From contig NZ_AUFY01000002.1 in assembly GCF_000426745.1 (NCBI RefSeq), positions 1 through 64,000 on the forward strand: a stretch of 64,000 bases of DNA, given 5' to 3'. The DNA comes from Veillonella montpellierensis DSM 17217 (lineage in GTDB: Bacteria > Bacillota > Negativicutes > Veillonellales > Veillonellaceae). A model generated the notes under the pieces. It saw only the letters and a program-made list of their open reading frames with translations, did no database searches and was not told the origin of the DNA. Positions 5,572 through 14,989 of the stretch are shown here, one piece after another. The position numbers were made by a program, and so were the translations under genes. Within the stretch, counting starts at the first letter, position 1. Every line of letters begins with the position of its first letter.

Positions 5572-7043
5572 TTCATGGCCAACACTTCTATTAATATATG
5601 CCACATAGTTACAAAGGATGTAAGCTCCATTCGTTCTTGTGGTGTATGTAAATCATAAATTGTAGGACCTATAGATATGCAATCAATATCTTGCATATAT
5701 TGGGAAAAATAGCTACATTCTAGACCTGCATGTACCATTTCTAGTTCAGCACGCGTACCTAATAGGTGCATTCTCGCCTTTTGAAATTTATCTCGTAATG
5801 AGGATTCCTTTTTAAAAGCCCATCCAGGATATGTCATTAGGCAATGACTTGTTATGGTTGTCATTGAATTTGTGATAGCTTCAATATTTTGAAAAATAAA
5901 GCTAGCTTCTTGGGTGTCTACACTTCTAATTTCGCCGTATATGGTTATACTATTTTCTACAGTTTTAATACGTCCGATACTATTGGAGGTATGAATGAAG
6001 TCTTGTATAGTATCATCTTTTTTTATAATACCTACCGGAACGCTTAGTAATAGAGAAAGTAATTCATTTTTGCAGATGTGACTCATAGGAAGCTGACTTG
6101 TTATCCGTGGAGCTATAGATAATGAAATATGTGGATCACTATGCTGATAGCGTTCTTTTAATTTTTTTTGTTCGAAAGAAAGCCATACATTTATTTTTGA
6201 TAGTTCATTGTGTGGAATGGCAATAATTGCTTGCGCATTTCGTGGTATTGCATTAGAGGCTGCCCCACCATTTATTGCTATAAGTTCTATTTTATCAGTA
6301 GATATATATGTTTTTAAGTTGATAAGACTAGTAGCTAGTTCAATGATAGCATTTGCTCTTTGGCGGTGAATATCTTCTCCGGAATGACCGCCAATGCCAC
6401 CATCTATTTCTACAGACAATGTTGTATACTCTTGACTGATAGGCATACGGTTAAGAGTTTGAGTAAGCATAAAACTAGCTCCTCCAGCACTACTGACGGT
6501 AAGTCGTTGGTCACTAGAACTATCAATATTAATTAGCTCTTTTCCTTTCAATAGCGAATAATCTAAGTTTGCCACACCTGTAAAGTCTGTCTCTTCCGAT
6601 ACAGTAAACACTACTTCCAAGGCCGGATGAGATAATGTGGTATCTGCTAATATGGCTAATCCATAGGCTAATGAGATACCATCATCAGCTCCTAATGTAG
6701 TGCCATTCGCCATAAGAAAGTCTTCTTTAATGATTAATTCTAATGGATCCGTGGAAAAATTATGAGTACTTGTGGGAACCTTTTCACATACCATATCCAT
6801 ATGTCCTTGTAATATAACAGGAGCTAGGTTCTCATATCCTGGTGCAGCAGGTTTGTAAATAATAACATTCCCTACTTTATCTTGTATGTATGATAAGCTT
6901 TGTTCTTTTGCAAAATCAACTAAAAAGTTACTAATTTTTTCTTCGTGACCTGATTGTCTTGGGACTTGTGAAATTTTCCAAAAATAATAGGCAATATTAT
7001 TCGGATTGTACTTTTCTGTTAGTAAATCAAGTGTAGTAGGCAT
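5568..7043 (-). CDS. pepD: Aminoacyl-histidine dipeptidase (PepD, M20 family)
   Basis: 491 residues, the usual length for cytosolic Zn-dependent PepD-type dipeptidases that cleave Xaa-His (carnosine-like) dipeptides. Metal and catalytic motifs are present: QGHMDMV (His ligand plus catalytic Asp), LGADDG (bridging Asp), SEETDFTG (Glu base) and GGHSGEDIHRQRANA. AAGGAG lies about 10 nt before ATG. It forms a two-gene unit with the DUF1848 gene through an ATGA overlap. It is probably used for peptide catabolism. Confidence 0.9.
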   Translation of the reverse strand: MPTTLDLLTEKYNPNNIAYYFWKISQVPRQSGHEEKISNFLVDFAKEQSLSYIQDKVGNVIIYKPAAPGYENLAPVILQGHMDMVCEKVPTSTHNFSTDPLELIIKEDFLMANGTTLGADDGISLAYGLAILADTTLSHPALEVVFTVSEETDFTGVANLDYSLLKGKELINIDSSSDQRLTVSSAGGASFMLTQTLNRMPISQEYTTLSVEIDGGIGGHSGEDIHRQRANAIIELATSLINLKTYISTDKIELIAINGGAASNAIPRNAQAIIAIPHNELSKINVWLSFEQKKLKERYQHSDPHISLSIAPRITSQLPMSHICKNELLSLLLSVPVGIIKKDDTIQDFIHTSNSIGRIKTVENSITIYGEIRSVDTQEASFIFQNIEAITNSMTTITSHCLMTYPGWAFKKESSLRDKFQKARMHLLGTRAELEMVHAGLECSYFSQYMQDIDCISIGPTIYDLHTPQERMELTSFVTMWHILIEVLAMK

Positions 7044-7170
7044 AGGCTATATACTCCTTCATGTTTGAAAACAAAGAAAAAACTATATACTAGTATTTTA
7101 CTTTGTTTTGATATTCATTATATAATATATGTTCATTATAATAAATTATTCAGTAAAATAGGAGAAAACA

Positions 7171-7917
7171 TTGTTACATACATTAAAAGACCTTACTAGT
7201 ATTGATAAGACAAGAAAAGAATATATTATTTCTTATTGGAATGAACGAGCAGAAGGTTTTACCACTCTTAGAAGTCATGAGCTGCATAGTGAAAAATATT
7301 ATTTATGGAAAGATGAAATCATTAAGCATATACCGGATCATCCGGTACGGATTTTAGATGTTGGTTGTGGAGCTGGATTTTTTTCGATGTTACTCGCCTC
7401 TATGGGACATACTGTCGTCGGTATTGATATGTCCTCTAATATGATAAAGGCGGCTCATAAGCTCGCTAATTCTGAAGGATATAAAATTGATTTTCAACTT
7501 ATGGATGCAGAAAGATTGCTATTTGACAATAATTTCTTTGATGTTGTTATTGCAAGAAATGTTACATGGAATTTACCTCACCCTTGTCATGCTTATCAAG
7601 AGTGGCTTCATGTATTAAAACGCAATGGTATTTTGTTAAATTATGACGCAAATTATGCAAAAAATCATGTTACACAATTATCAGTAAAGAGTCATGCTCA
7701 TAAGGATATATCCCCTACTCTGTTGGCTAAATGCCAATCCATTTATGAAATGTTACCAATTAGTCATTATACTAGACCAGATTGGGATAAAGAGATACTA
7801 GAACAATATCATCCGCAACAATGTATCGTTGATACAACTGTGGGGTCTCGTATATATGAAATAGAGGATGAATTTTATATTACGGCACCCATGTTTTGTA
7901 TAAAGGCTATCAAGTAA
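7171..7917 (+). CDS. Class I SAM-dependent methyltransferase
   Basis: 248 residues, starting at TTG with AGGAG 7 nt upstream. The Rossmann motif I ILDVGCGAGFFSMLL (about residues 64-78), the acidic motif VVGIDMS and the post-motif DVVIARNVTWNLPHP define a UbiE/COQ5-type methyltransferase fold. The substrate cannot be read from the sequence. The gene is divergent from pepD with a 127-bp promoter region between. It stands alone on the plus strand and ends in a palindromic terminator. Confidence 0.85.
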   Translation: MLHTLKDLTSIDKTRKEYIISYWNERAEGFTTLRSHELHSEKYYLWKDEIIKHIPDHPVRILDVGCGAGFFSMLLASMGHTVVGIDMSSNMIKAAHKLANSEGYKIDFQLMDAERLLFDNNFFDVVIARNVTWNLPHPCHAYQEWLHVLKRNGILLNYDANYAKNHVTQLSVKSHAHKDISPTLLAKCQSIYEMLPISHYTRPDWDKEILEQYHPQQCIVDTTVGSRIYEIEDEFYITAPMFCIKAIK

Positions 7918-7932
7918 TATTACTTGATAGCC
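7905..7932. terminator. Perfect palindrome between convergent genes
   Basis: GGCTATCAAGTAAT and its complement form a 28-bp perfect palindrome that overlaps the methyltransferase stop codon. On the minus strand it is followed by TTTATA, so it may terminate the ClC/recO transcript, and the methyltransferase transcript less well. Confidence 0.6.
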
Positions 7933-7960
7933 TGAGTACTTTCTGTAGTTCTAGATATAA

Positions 7961-9214
7961 CTATAGGGATTTCTTGTTACATAGTTCAACAATAATCATG
8001 GAAGTGCCCATGCATATGCAGATGGGAAAAAAATAAGAGGGAGAAAATCTTGATAATTCTAATAAAAATATAATAGCCGTTAAGTGCATTTTTTGAGCAC
8101 ATCCTAGAAACGTAGCAGCGCCGACTACAGTGCATACTTCTAATGGTAATGTGTATAGAGGTAATACACTATTCCAGATAGCTCCACCTATAAAGGCCAA
8201 TAGGCTACCTAGCATCATGGATGGTGAAATACGACCACCATAAGCGCCTGCTATCGTTGCTAATAGTAAAGCCCCCCATTTTGTAGCAAATAAGCCAACA
8301 GCATAGGACCAATCTAGACTAGTAGTGAATGCTAAGTATACACCAGGTTTACCATTTCCTAGAATTTCTGGAAAGTATATACTCATAATTCCGATTATTC
8401 CAAATGATACTATGGATACAGGAATCATATACCAACTAGTACGAGGTAGTATAGATAGTTTAGAAAAGGATTTATTGAAATAATGAACACTGATACCAAT
8501 ACATAGGCCCATAAGAGCGGCCCATATGATTAAGTAATCTGTAAAGGATACAGATGATAGTGGATATTGTAAAGTATCCCCTAGTCCCATACGTACTACA
8601 AACGTGGCAATAGAACAGGATAATAAGGCAGCGATTATATGATGCATTGACCAAGATAGTAATAGAGTTTCTAAAATAAAAATTGTTGATGATAATGGTG
8701 CGTTGTATACTGCAGCGAGGCCAGCACCGGCAGCGCAAGCGAGTAGGACTCTTTTGGTATTGTTATCTAGTGTCGTATCCCAATTGGTCCATTTTAACCA
8801 CCCTGTTGTTAAGGCTACACTCATTTCACGCGGTGCTACTTCTCTGCCTAATGGAGAACCTAAAGCGACAGTAATAATTTGTAATATAGGATGCAATATC
8901 ATTGTTCCTATAGGCATTGATATTGCATTATTTTGTATCACTTTTTTTATATCCGTAATGCCAGAACCATATCGATGTAATAATACCCAGCCAAGCCCCG
9001 TCAATACACCACATAGTAAGAGTACTAATAGTCTATGTAGTGGAGTGGATGTTTCAACTAAGATTTTAAAGGATGTATGTGTTGTTGAATTTCCTGATCC
9101 AAAGGCTAATTGTTGGACTACATGTAATAATTCTGTTAATACAATACCAATCATTCCAGCTAACAATCCAATAACAATAATGGTTATTAATACTCGTATA
9201 TTTGTGACTTTCAT
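7961..9214 (-). CDS. ClC-family chloride channel/transporter
   Basis: 417 residues, about ten membrane segments. Recognisable ClC selectivity motifs appear in divergent form: GSGIT (usually GSGIP), LGREVAP (usually GREGP, gating Glu retained), GGRISPSMMLG (GxFxP region), and the AGAGLAAVYNAPLSSTIFILE helix. It would move Cl- or another anion, possibly as a proton antiporter. The start overlaps the recO stop as ATGA, implying co-translation. No CBS domains follow. Substrate and coupling are unknown. Confidence 0.85.
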   Translation of the reverse strand: MKVTNIRVLITIIVIGLLAGMIGIVLTELLHVVQQLAFGSGNSTTHTSFKILVETSTPLHRLLVLLLCGVLTGLGWVLLHRYGSGITDIKKVIQNNAISMPIGTMILHPILQIITVALGSPLGREVAPREMSVALTTGWLKWTNWDTTLDNNTKRVLLACAAGAGLAAVYNAPLSSTIFILETLLLSWSMHHIIAALLSCSIATFVVRMGLGDTLQYPLSSVSFTDYLIIWAALMGLCIGISVHYFNKSFSKLSILPRTSWYMIPVSIVSFGIIGIMSIYFPEILGNGKPGVYLAFTTSLDWSYAVGLFATKWGALLLATIAGAYGGRISPSMMLGSLLAFIGGAIWNSVLPLYTLPLEVCTVVGAATFLGCAQKMHLTAIIFLLELSRFSPSYFFPICICMGTSMIIVELCNKKSL

Positions 9215-9957
9215 AAGACTATATCCTTTAGAAATTGTACTGATTGTAATTGATCATTGAGTTGATAGGCAGCATAGGCATACAATAGAAACTCTATTTT
9301 TTGCCATACTGATTTATTCAAATTAATCGTTTCTTTATGGTTCCATTGATATGTTAAGACTTGCAACAAACCGCTTTGGACTTCACTTGTTATGGGAGAT
9401 GGTGTTATATGTGCTAATTCTTTCCAAAATTCAGAAAGACCATTATTGCTAAGGATAGCTTCTCTATCTGGTGTGAATCCAGCTAACATTAATAATTGCC
9501 ACCCCATAATCAATGAGGCCAGTTTAATCGATTTTGTATGTATCATTTGAGAGAATTGATTGACTAACTCATACAATGATGTATCCATATCTTCTTTGGC
9601 GGTTAGTTTAAGAATTAATTCACTGATAATTGATGTATAGGCAATGCTTTCCAAATTTCCTTCAATAGTAGAAAAAATGGTAATACCATCAATTTGCTCT
9701 ATATGGTAATGATCACGAGTAGGATTGATAGTAATATATATCTTACTAAATGGGGTTAAATAACTGGCATTTTTTAATCTCTGTAAGCGTTTATGATCCA
9801 TGGTGCATGTAATTAAACCGCAGTGATAACTAATTAGAGTAAATTTAGAATAATTTTTAAGTTTTTTTCGCCAAATTACGATAGCTTCTGTTGTTAGGGT
9901 GTTTTTAAAATTAATCATACGTTTAACTCTCATATCATAGCCTGTAAAAGTGTACAT
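9211..9957 (-). CDS. recO: DNA repair protein RecO (divergent)
   Basis: Up to 248 residues. An N-terminal OB-fold-like part begins TEAIVIWRKKLKNYSKFTLISYHCGLITC, and a mostly helical C-terminal part follows. The position directly behind phoH-ybeY-era is the usual recO position in Firmicutes, and length fits. The C-terminal CxxC zinc motif of many RecO proteins is absent. The start is uncertain: Met14 (9918) has GAGAG 8 nt upstream and fits the family length better than Met1. RecO loads RecA at gaps with RecR. The identification leans on context. Confidence 0.7.
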   Translation of the reverse strand: MYTFTGYDMRVKRMINFKNTLTTEAIVIWRKKLKNYSKFTLISYHCGLITCTMDHKRLQRLKNASYLTPFSKIYITINPTRDHYHIEQIDGITIFSTIEGNLESIAYTSIISELILKLTAKEDMDTSLYELVNQFSQMIHTKSIKLASLIMGWQLLMLAGFTPDREAILSNNGLSEFWKELAHITPSPITSEVQSGLLQVLTYQWNHKETINLNKSVWQKIEFLLYAYAAYQLNDQLQSVQFLKDIVL

Positions 9958-10073
9958 TATTCATTTACTATATAACTATAATTTTTAGGATATATAGTGG
10001 TGAAAATAGATAAAACGCTAGCTAATAGGCACGCTGAATTCTATTACTTGCTTATTAGTTATGGAACATACAG

Positions 10074-11399
10074 TTACATCTTATTGGATTCTATATCTAT
10101 AGATTCGTTTAAGGGCTCTGCTTTCAATCGTGTGATGCGGTATCCTTGCAATCCTAGTACTTTAAATAGATACCCGCTTGCTTCAACAGTATCACCAATA
10201 CAAGGCGTTCGCTCTAATAAACCAAAAATATAGCCACCAATTGTATCTTCTTCCACATTACTAAATTCTACATTCATCAATGACTCTACGTCATCAACTA
10301 GCACTTTACCATCAAATTCAAAGGAACCATTATCATATTGGACGGTAGGAGGCACATTTGATTCGTGTTCATCTTGTATATCGCCAACTAATTCTTCAAT
10401 AATATCTTCTAAACCAACAAGACCTACCATACCTCCGTATTCATCAACCACGATAGCTTGATAAATACGACGCGTGCGCATGTACTGTAATAAAGTTGAT
10501 AATTTCATAACTTCTGGAATGGTTAAAATATCTCTGCGAATTGTTTTTAAACTGGATTTTGCCTCTGCCTGATGTTCCATTAAATCTTTAATGTGAATTA
10601 AACCAATTACATGGTCTTTGTCTTCTACACATAGGGGATATCGAGTATGAACAGTAGAGCGAATTGTATTCATAGTTTCTTCAAAGCTATCTTCTAGAAA
10701 TACACAATCTACATCTTGACGTGGTATCATAACTTCTTTAGCCATGCGATCTACAAAGTCAAATACATTATCGATTAATTCACTTTCCACATGGTCTAAT
10801 TCACCTTCCATATGGCTCCGATTAATCATCATTCGTATTTCATCTTCAGTGTGGACGAGATCGAGTTCTGTTCGATAAGGTGTTTCAAAAGGTGTTAATA
10901 ATAAGTTGCCTATTCGGTTTCCAAACCAAACAAATGGTTTAATTAATTTTCCAATTAATACAACAATTGTAGCACTAGTACTGATGTACTTTTCAGGAAA
11001 TGATAAGCCGAGTGCTTTAGGAATGATTTCTCCAAAAATAAGAATAATCATGCTAATGATGAGTAGAATAATAGCATCTAATAATAATCCTACCCAAGAA
11101 TGCATAATATTTAATTTAACTTGACATATATCTATAATACTTCCTATAAAATTACTAGTTAGGACGGCTAATAAAATAATGAAAAAAAGTATTAAAAATT
11201 GTGTTGTATTAATGAATTGTTCAGGTTGTTTATATAAGTTTTTTAAAAAATTTTTTTTATCTTCACTTAGTGTTTTCATATCATCTACATGTTCTTCTCG
11301 TAGACGTGCAAATGAAAACTTGGCAATTACTAAAAAATTTATAATTAGTAAACAAATAATTGCAATTAACAGTGGTACTACCCCATCTATTATATCCAT
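10074..11399 (-). CDS. CorC/HlyC-type CBS-domain membrane protein (hemolysin family)
   Basis: 441 residues. A DUF21/CNNM membrane domain has four hydrophobic segments in the first 200 residues (INFLVIAKFSFARLREE at the start). Two CBS motifs follow (VMIPRQDVDCVF...RYPLCVEDKDHVIGLIHIKDL and TRRIYQAIVVDEYGGMVGLVGLEDIIEELVGDI). A C-terminal CorC_HlyC domain completes it. Members are implicated in Mg2+/Co2+ efflux; 'hemolysin' is historical. It lies between era and recO in an apparent operon. Confidence 0.88.
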   Translation of the reverse strand: MDIIDGVVPLLIAIICLLIINFLVIAKFSFARLREEHVDDMKTLSEDKKNFLKNLYKQPEQFINTTQFLILFFIILLAVLTSNFIGSIIDICQVKLNIMHSWVGLLLDAIILLIISMIILIFGEIIPKALGLSFPEKYISTSATIVVLIGKLIKPFVWFGNRIGNLLLTPFETPYRTELDLVHTEDEIRMMINRSHMEGELDHVESELIDNVFDFVDRMAKEVMIPRQDVDCVFLEDSFEETMNTIRSTVHTRYPLCVEDKDHVIGLIHIKDLMEHQAEAKSSLKTIRRDILTIPEVMKLSTLLQYMRTRRIYQAIVVDEYGGMVGLVGLEDIIEELVGDIQDEHESNVPPTVQYDNGSFEFDGKVLVDDVESLMNVEFSNVEEDTIGGYIFGLLERTPCIGDTVEASGYLFKVLGLQGYRITRLKAEPLNESIDIESNKM

Positions 11400-11458
11400 T
11401 ATGAAAATAAATTCCTTTCCATGATCCTATTATTATAATAATATTCTATCATTATGTA

Positions 11459-12349
11459 TTATTTATACCCTAGCTCTGACAATATAGCTGATTTATTACG
11501 CCAATCCTTTTTTACTTTTACCCATAAATCAAGAAAGACTTTAGTAGCTAATAAACGTTCTATATCTTTTCTTGCACTAGCACCTATTTCTTTAAGTAGA
11601 GTGCCGTGCTTTCCTATGATGATACCTTTTTGGGAGTCACGTTCACAGTAAATCGTAGCTCGTACATACATAGTTCCATCAGATCGAGTTTTTATTTCAT
11701 CAATATCAACGGCAATAGCATGTGGAATTTCATCACGAGTAATCAATAAAATTTTTTCCCGTATAATATCTGAAATAATAAGACGTTCTGGTTGATCAGT
11801 TATCATATCGTCTGGAAAATATTGTGGACCTTCTGGTAAATTTTTGGCCAACTCCTCTAATATGACAGGAAGATTACTTTTTTCTTTAGCAGAAATAGGA
11901 ATAATATCTGCAAAAGGATAGGCAGATTGATAAGTAATAATATTTTTTACTATTTCCTCTTTTGTTAATGTATCAATTTTATTAATTAATAAAAAAACGG
12001 GAACAGTCACTTTTTTTAGTTGTTCTATAATAAAATTATCACCAGGTCCACGTTTTTCGTTGCCAGCTACAACAAATAATACAGCTTCTATTTCTTTTAA
12101 TGATTCCACTGCTGCATTAACCATAAATTCACCTAATTTGTGTTTTGGTTTATGAATACCAGGTGTATCCATAAAGACAATCTGTTTTTCATCATCTGTA
12201 TACACACAGATGATACGATTGCGTGTCGTTTGTGCTTTGTCGGAAACGATAACGATTTTATCATCTATTAATGCATTAATTAATGTAGATTTTCCTACAT
12301 TAGGTCTACCTACAACAGCCACAAATCCCGATTTAAATGGTTTATTCAT
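11459..12349 (-). CDS. era: GTPase Era
   Basis: About 296 residues from Met5 of the longest frame; the AGGAT of GAGAGGAT lies 10 nt upstream. G1 GRPNVGKSTL, G2/G3 region DTPGIHKPKHKLG, G4 NKID and G5 SAKEK are all present. The C-terminal KH domain includes GIIIGKHGTLLKEIG, which binds the 3' end of 16S rRNA. Era assists 30S assembly. The gene overlaps the ybeY end by 8 bp, and ybeY abuts phoH, giving the classic phoH-ybeY-era order. Confidence 0.95.
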   Translation of the reverse strand: MNKPFKSGFVAVVGRPNVGKSTLINALIDDKIVIVSDKAQTTRNRIICVYTDDEKQIVFMDTPGIHKPKHKLGEFMVNAAVESLKEIEAVLFVVAGNEKRGPGDNFIIEQLKKVTVPVFLLINKIDTLTKEEIVKNIITYQSAYPFADIIPISAKEKSNLPVILEELAKNLPEGPQYFPDDMITDQPERLIISDIIREKILLITRDEIPHAIAVDIDEIKTRSDGTMYVRATIYCERDSQKGIIIGKHGTLLKEIGASARKDIERLLATKVFLDLWVKVKKDWRNKSAILSELGYK

Positions 12350-12815
12350 TATATGGAGCATCCTCTCTTACATAGTTTAAATTACTTAGTATAAATTCTT
12401 CTTCTTTTCGCATAATAGCTTTGTCTTCATCTGTCATATGGTCATACCCTAAAATATGTAGGCATCCATGGGTAGTTAAATAGGCTAATTCTCGTTCAAA
12501 ACTATGGCCATAGGTATTGGCTTGTTCAGCAGTTCGCTCTAAAGAAATAATTAAATCACCTAATAAATGCGATTCTTCCTCCCCTTGCCACTCATTTCCC
12601 TCATTTAGCGCAAATGATAACACATCAGTAGGTCGATCAATGTGACGATATGTATAATTTAATTTATGAATCGTTTCATTATCGCATAAAAGAACACTCA
12701 TTTCATCATTTTCTAAGCCATATACACGGGAGACTTCATTGCAGACTAGTTTAATTACTCGTTCTACTTCTTGATTCACAGAGGTCCCGTCGGCATAACT
12801 AATGGTAATTTCCAT
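12342..12815 (-). CDS. ybeY: Endoribonuclease YbeY
   Basis: 157 residues, typical length. The zinc-binding motif HGCLHILGYDH near residue 115-130 is intact. YbeY is a metal-dependent RNase for 16S rRNA 3'-end maturation and ribosome quality control. Its ATG follows the phoH TAA with no gap, and its 3' end overlaps era, so all three are probably co-translated. Confidence 0.95.
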   Translation of the reverse strand: MEITISYADGTSVNQEVERVIKLVCNEVSRVYGLENDEMSVLLCDNETIHKLNYTYRHIDRPTDVLSFALNEGNEWQGEEESHLLGDLIISLERTAEQANTYGHSFERELAYLTTHGCLHILGYDHMTDEDKAIMRKEEEFILSNLNYVREDAPYNE

Positions 12816-13793
12816 TTACGTATCCAATTCCTTTCTTTCATTATGTAATGCATATACATCATAGGCTTTAATAATCTTACCTACTAAATCATGTCTTACC
12901 ACATCTTCATCGCTAAAATATATCATACTAATACCTGATATACGGCGTAATACTTTTTCAGCTTCGCTTAATCCAGATATCGTTCTATGAGGTAAATCAA
13001 TTTGTGTTTTATCACCATTAATCACCATTTTAGATTGATTACCAAGTCGTGTTAAAAACATTTTCATTTGCTCAGGTGTTGTGTTTTGTGCTTCATCTAA
13101 AATAATAAAAGCATTTTCTAGTGTTCTACCGCGCATATAAGCAAGTGGTGCTACTTCTATAATACCACGTTCCATATAACGTGTGACTTGTTCTATGCCA
13201 AACATATCGTGTAATGCATCATAGAGTGGCCGTAAATAGGGATCTACTTTTTCTTGTAAATCACCTGGCAAATACCCTAATCGCTCACCTGCTTCAACAG
13301 CAGGACGGGTTAAAATTATTTTTTCTACATCTCTATTTTTTAAATAAAATGCTGCTAACGCAACGGCTAAAAAGGTCTTTCCTGTACCAGCAGGGCCAAT
13401 GCCAAACGTAATAGTGTGATTTCTAATACTATCTACGTAAGACTTTTGTCCTTCTGTTTTTGGGGTAATGCTTTTACCACGAATAGATACATTTAAAGTA
13501 TCTTCAAACATAGTATGCAATAGATGGACTTTATTTTCTTTAACTAATTTAGCTGCAATTTTTGTTTGTTGTTCATTAATTGTACTACCTTGTTGATATA
13601 AAAATACTAACTCTTTTAATACAATTATAAATTGATTGACGATTGTGTCATCACCGTTTAGGATAACCATATCGCCACGACTTGTTACGTGACAAGGTAG
13701 CTGTGATTCAATAATACTTAAATGTTTATTTTGATGACCTAAGATTTGTGCAGCTAATTCATAGTTAGGAAATGTAAACATTTGTTGACTCAT
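12816..13793 (-). CDS. phoH: PhoH family ATPase
   Basis: 325 residues. A Walker A GPAGTGKTF at about residue 130-140, a Walker B region AFIILDEAQN and downstream SEAEKVLRRI match PhoH (PhoL-type). The N-terminal part before the ATPase carries a small KH-like region. The family is linked to RNA metabolism and works alongside YbeY. The ATG has no obvious Shine-Dalgarno (an AT-rich leader precedes it), so Met5 is an alternative start. Confidence 0.92.
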   Translation of the reverse strand: MSQQMFTFPNYELAAQILGHQNKHLSIIESQLPCHVTSRGDMVILNGDDTIVNQFIIVLKELVFLYQQGSTINEQQTKIAAKLVKENKVHLLHTMFEDTLNVSIRGKSITPKTEGQKSYVDSIRNHTITFGIGPAGTGKTFLAVALAAFYLKNRDVEKIILTRPAVEAGERLGYLPGDLQEKVDPYLRPLYDALHDMFGIEQVTRYMERGIIEVAPLAYMRGRTLENAFIILDEAQNTTPEQMKMFLTRLGNQSKMVINGDKTQIDLPHRTISGLSEAEKVLRRISGISMIYFSDEDVVRHDLVGKIIKAYDVYALHNERKELDT

Positions 13794-13996
13794 AATAATT
13801 TTTAGTATAGTAATAGAGGATATTCCTTAATTTTAATAAATCTCTAACTACTATATTCTCCTTTCTAACCGGATGAAATAAAACGATAGCTATAACAGTG
13901 TATTATTTGTAATAAAGCTACTAGTAGAAGAACAAAAGTTTATGGCTATATGAATTACAAAGTAATTAAGATAATCATTAATTAGTAGATGGTATC
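13794..13996. other. Short intergenic region
   Basis: Promoter region for phoH plus the end of the upstream radical SAM unit. ATTAAGATA (13965) and TATCTTAAT (13993) form a weak inverted repeat without a T run. Nothing else is visible. Confidence 0.3.
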
Positions 13997-14989
13997 TTAA
14001 TGGTTTGAACTGCCTGTATTAGTAGTGTTTATAAATTTCCTTATAGCAGAACCGTTTAGATAGTTACATAAATCGCCTTGATAGGCATTTTTTTCTTCTA
14101 ATGCATGATCGATTAAGTCTTGAATGCGCCACCATCCCATAGACCAATTCGTAAATAAAGTATTATCTTCAGGGGCCCTGCCCACTAATCGTTGAAGGAC
14201 AATAGTAGGAGATAGATAGCGAATAAATGTGACAACTCGTTCAACATACTCCTCTACACTAATGAGATTTAATTCACCAGCTTCATACCAGTTAGCCATT
14301 AGCGTATTTTTAACAATATATAATGCATGAAGTTTTACTTGATCAACATCTAATGCGGATAGAATCTTAGCACCTTCTATGACGTCTTCCATAGTATCCC
14401 ATGGAAGATTTAATATCATATGTACACATACATTAAAGCCAAAGCGCTTAATACGTAATACTGCATCAATGAGCTCTGCCATAGAATGCCCACGATTGAT
14501 TTTTTTTAAGGTGTGATAATTTACAGTTTGTAATCCTAATTCAATATATATATCAATGTTTTTTTCTTCTGAAATTTTTTTTAGAACCGACAAATATTCA
14601 TCGGAAATGCAATCTGGTCGAGTGGCAATTGCTATTCCAACAGCTGTATCAATACAACCTGCAGTCATATAATTTTTAAAATCTTCTAATGGTAGATAGG
14701 TATTACTAAAATTTTGATAATAAGGAATATATTTATACGCTTTATATTTAGGCGCTATATGGGCAATGTTTTCCTCTAATTGTTGTTTCACTGTCATCCA
14801 AGCAGGGCGATTTTCATAACCCGCACCAATTTCTCCACAAAACACACAACCACCTACACCAGCAGAACCATCACGATTTGGGCATGTGAGTGGTAAGGCA
14901 ACTGGTAATTTATAGACTTTCTCCCCATATTTAGCTCGAAGCCACTGAGAATATACATTATAACGTTTCGTTTTTTGATTAGCTTCCAT
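13997..14989 (-). CDS. TIGR01212 family radical SAM protein (YhcC-like)
   Basis: 330 residues. The N-terminal sequence YGEKVYKLPVALPLTCPNRDGSAGVGGCVFCGEIGAGYEN is typical of the YhcC/TIGR01212 group, in which the [4Fe-4S] cysteines lie in an expanded C-x-n-C-x2-C arrangement. Later GLQTVNYHTLKKINRGHS and VCVHMILNLPWDT are barrel motifs. The biochemical role is not established. It overlaps the preceding DUF4080 radical SAM gene by 11 bp and probably shares its transcript. Confidence 0.88.
   Translation of the reverse strand: MEANQKTKRYNVYSQWLRAKYGEKVYKLPVALPLTCPNRDGSAGVGGCVFCGEIGAGYENRPAWMTVKQQLEENIAHIAPKYKAYKYIPYYQNFSNTYLPLEDFKNYMTAGCIDTAVGIAIATRPDCISDEYLSVLKKISEEKNIDIYIELGLQTVNYHTLKKINRGHSMAELIDAVLRIKRFGFNVCVHMILNLPWDTMEDVIEGAKILSALDVDQVKLHALYIVKNTLMANWYEAGELNLISVEEYVERVVTFIRYLSPTIVLQRLVGRAPEDNTLFTNWSMGWWRIQDLIDHALEEKNAYQGDLCNYLNGSAIRKFINTTNTGSSNH

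Noticed and set aside
8703-9260. 185-residue plus-strand frame
   Set aside because: Antisense to the ClC gene; shadow of its hydrophobic codons.
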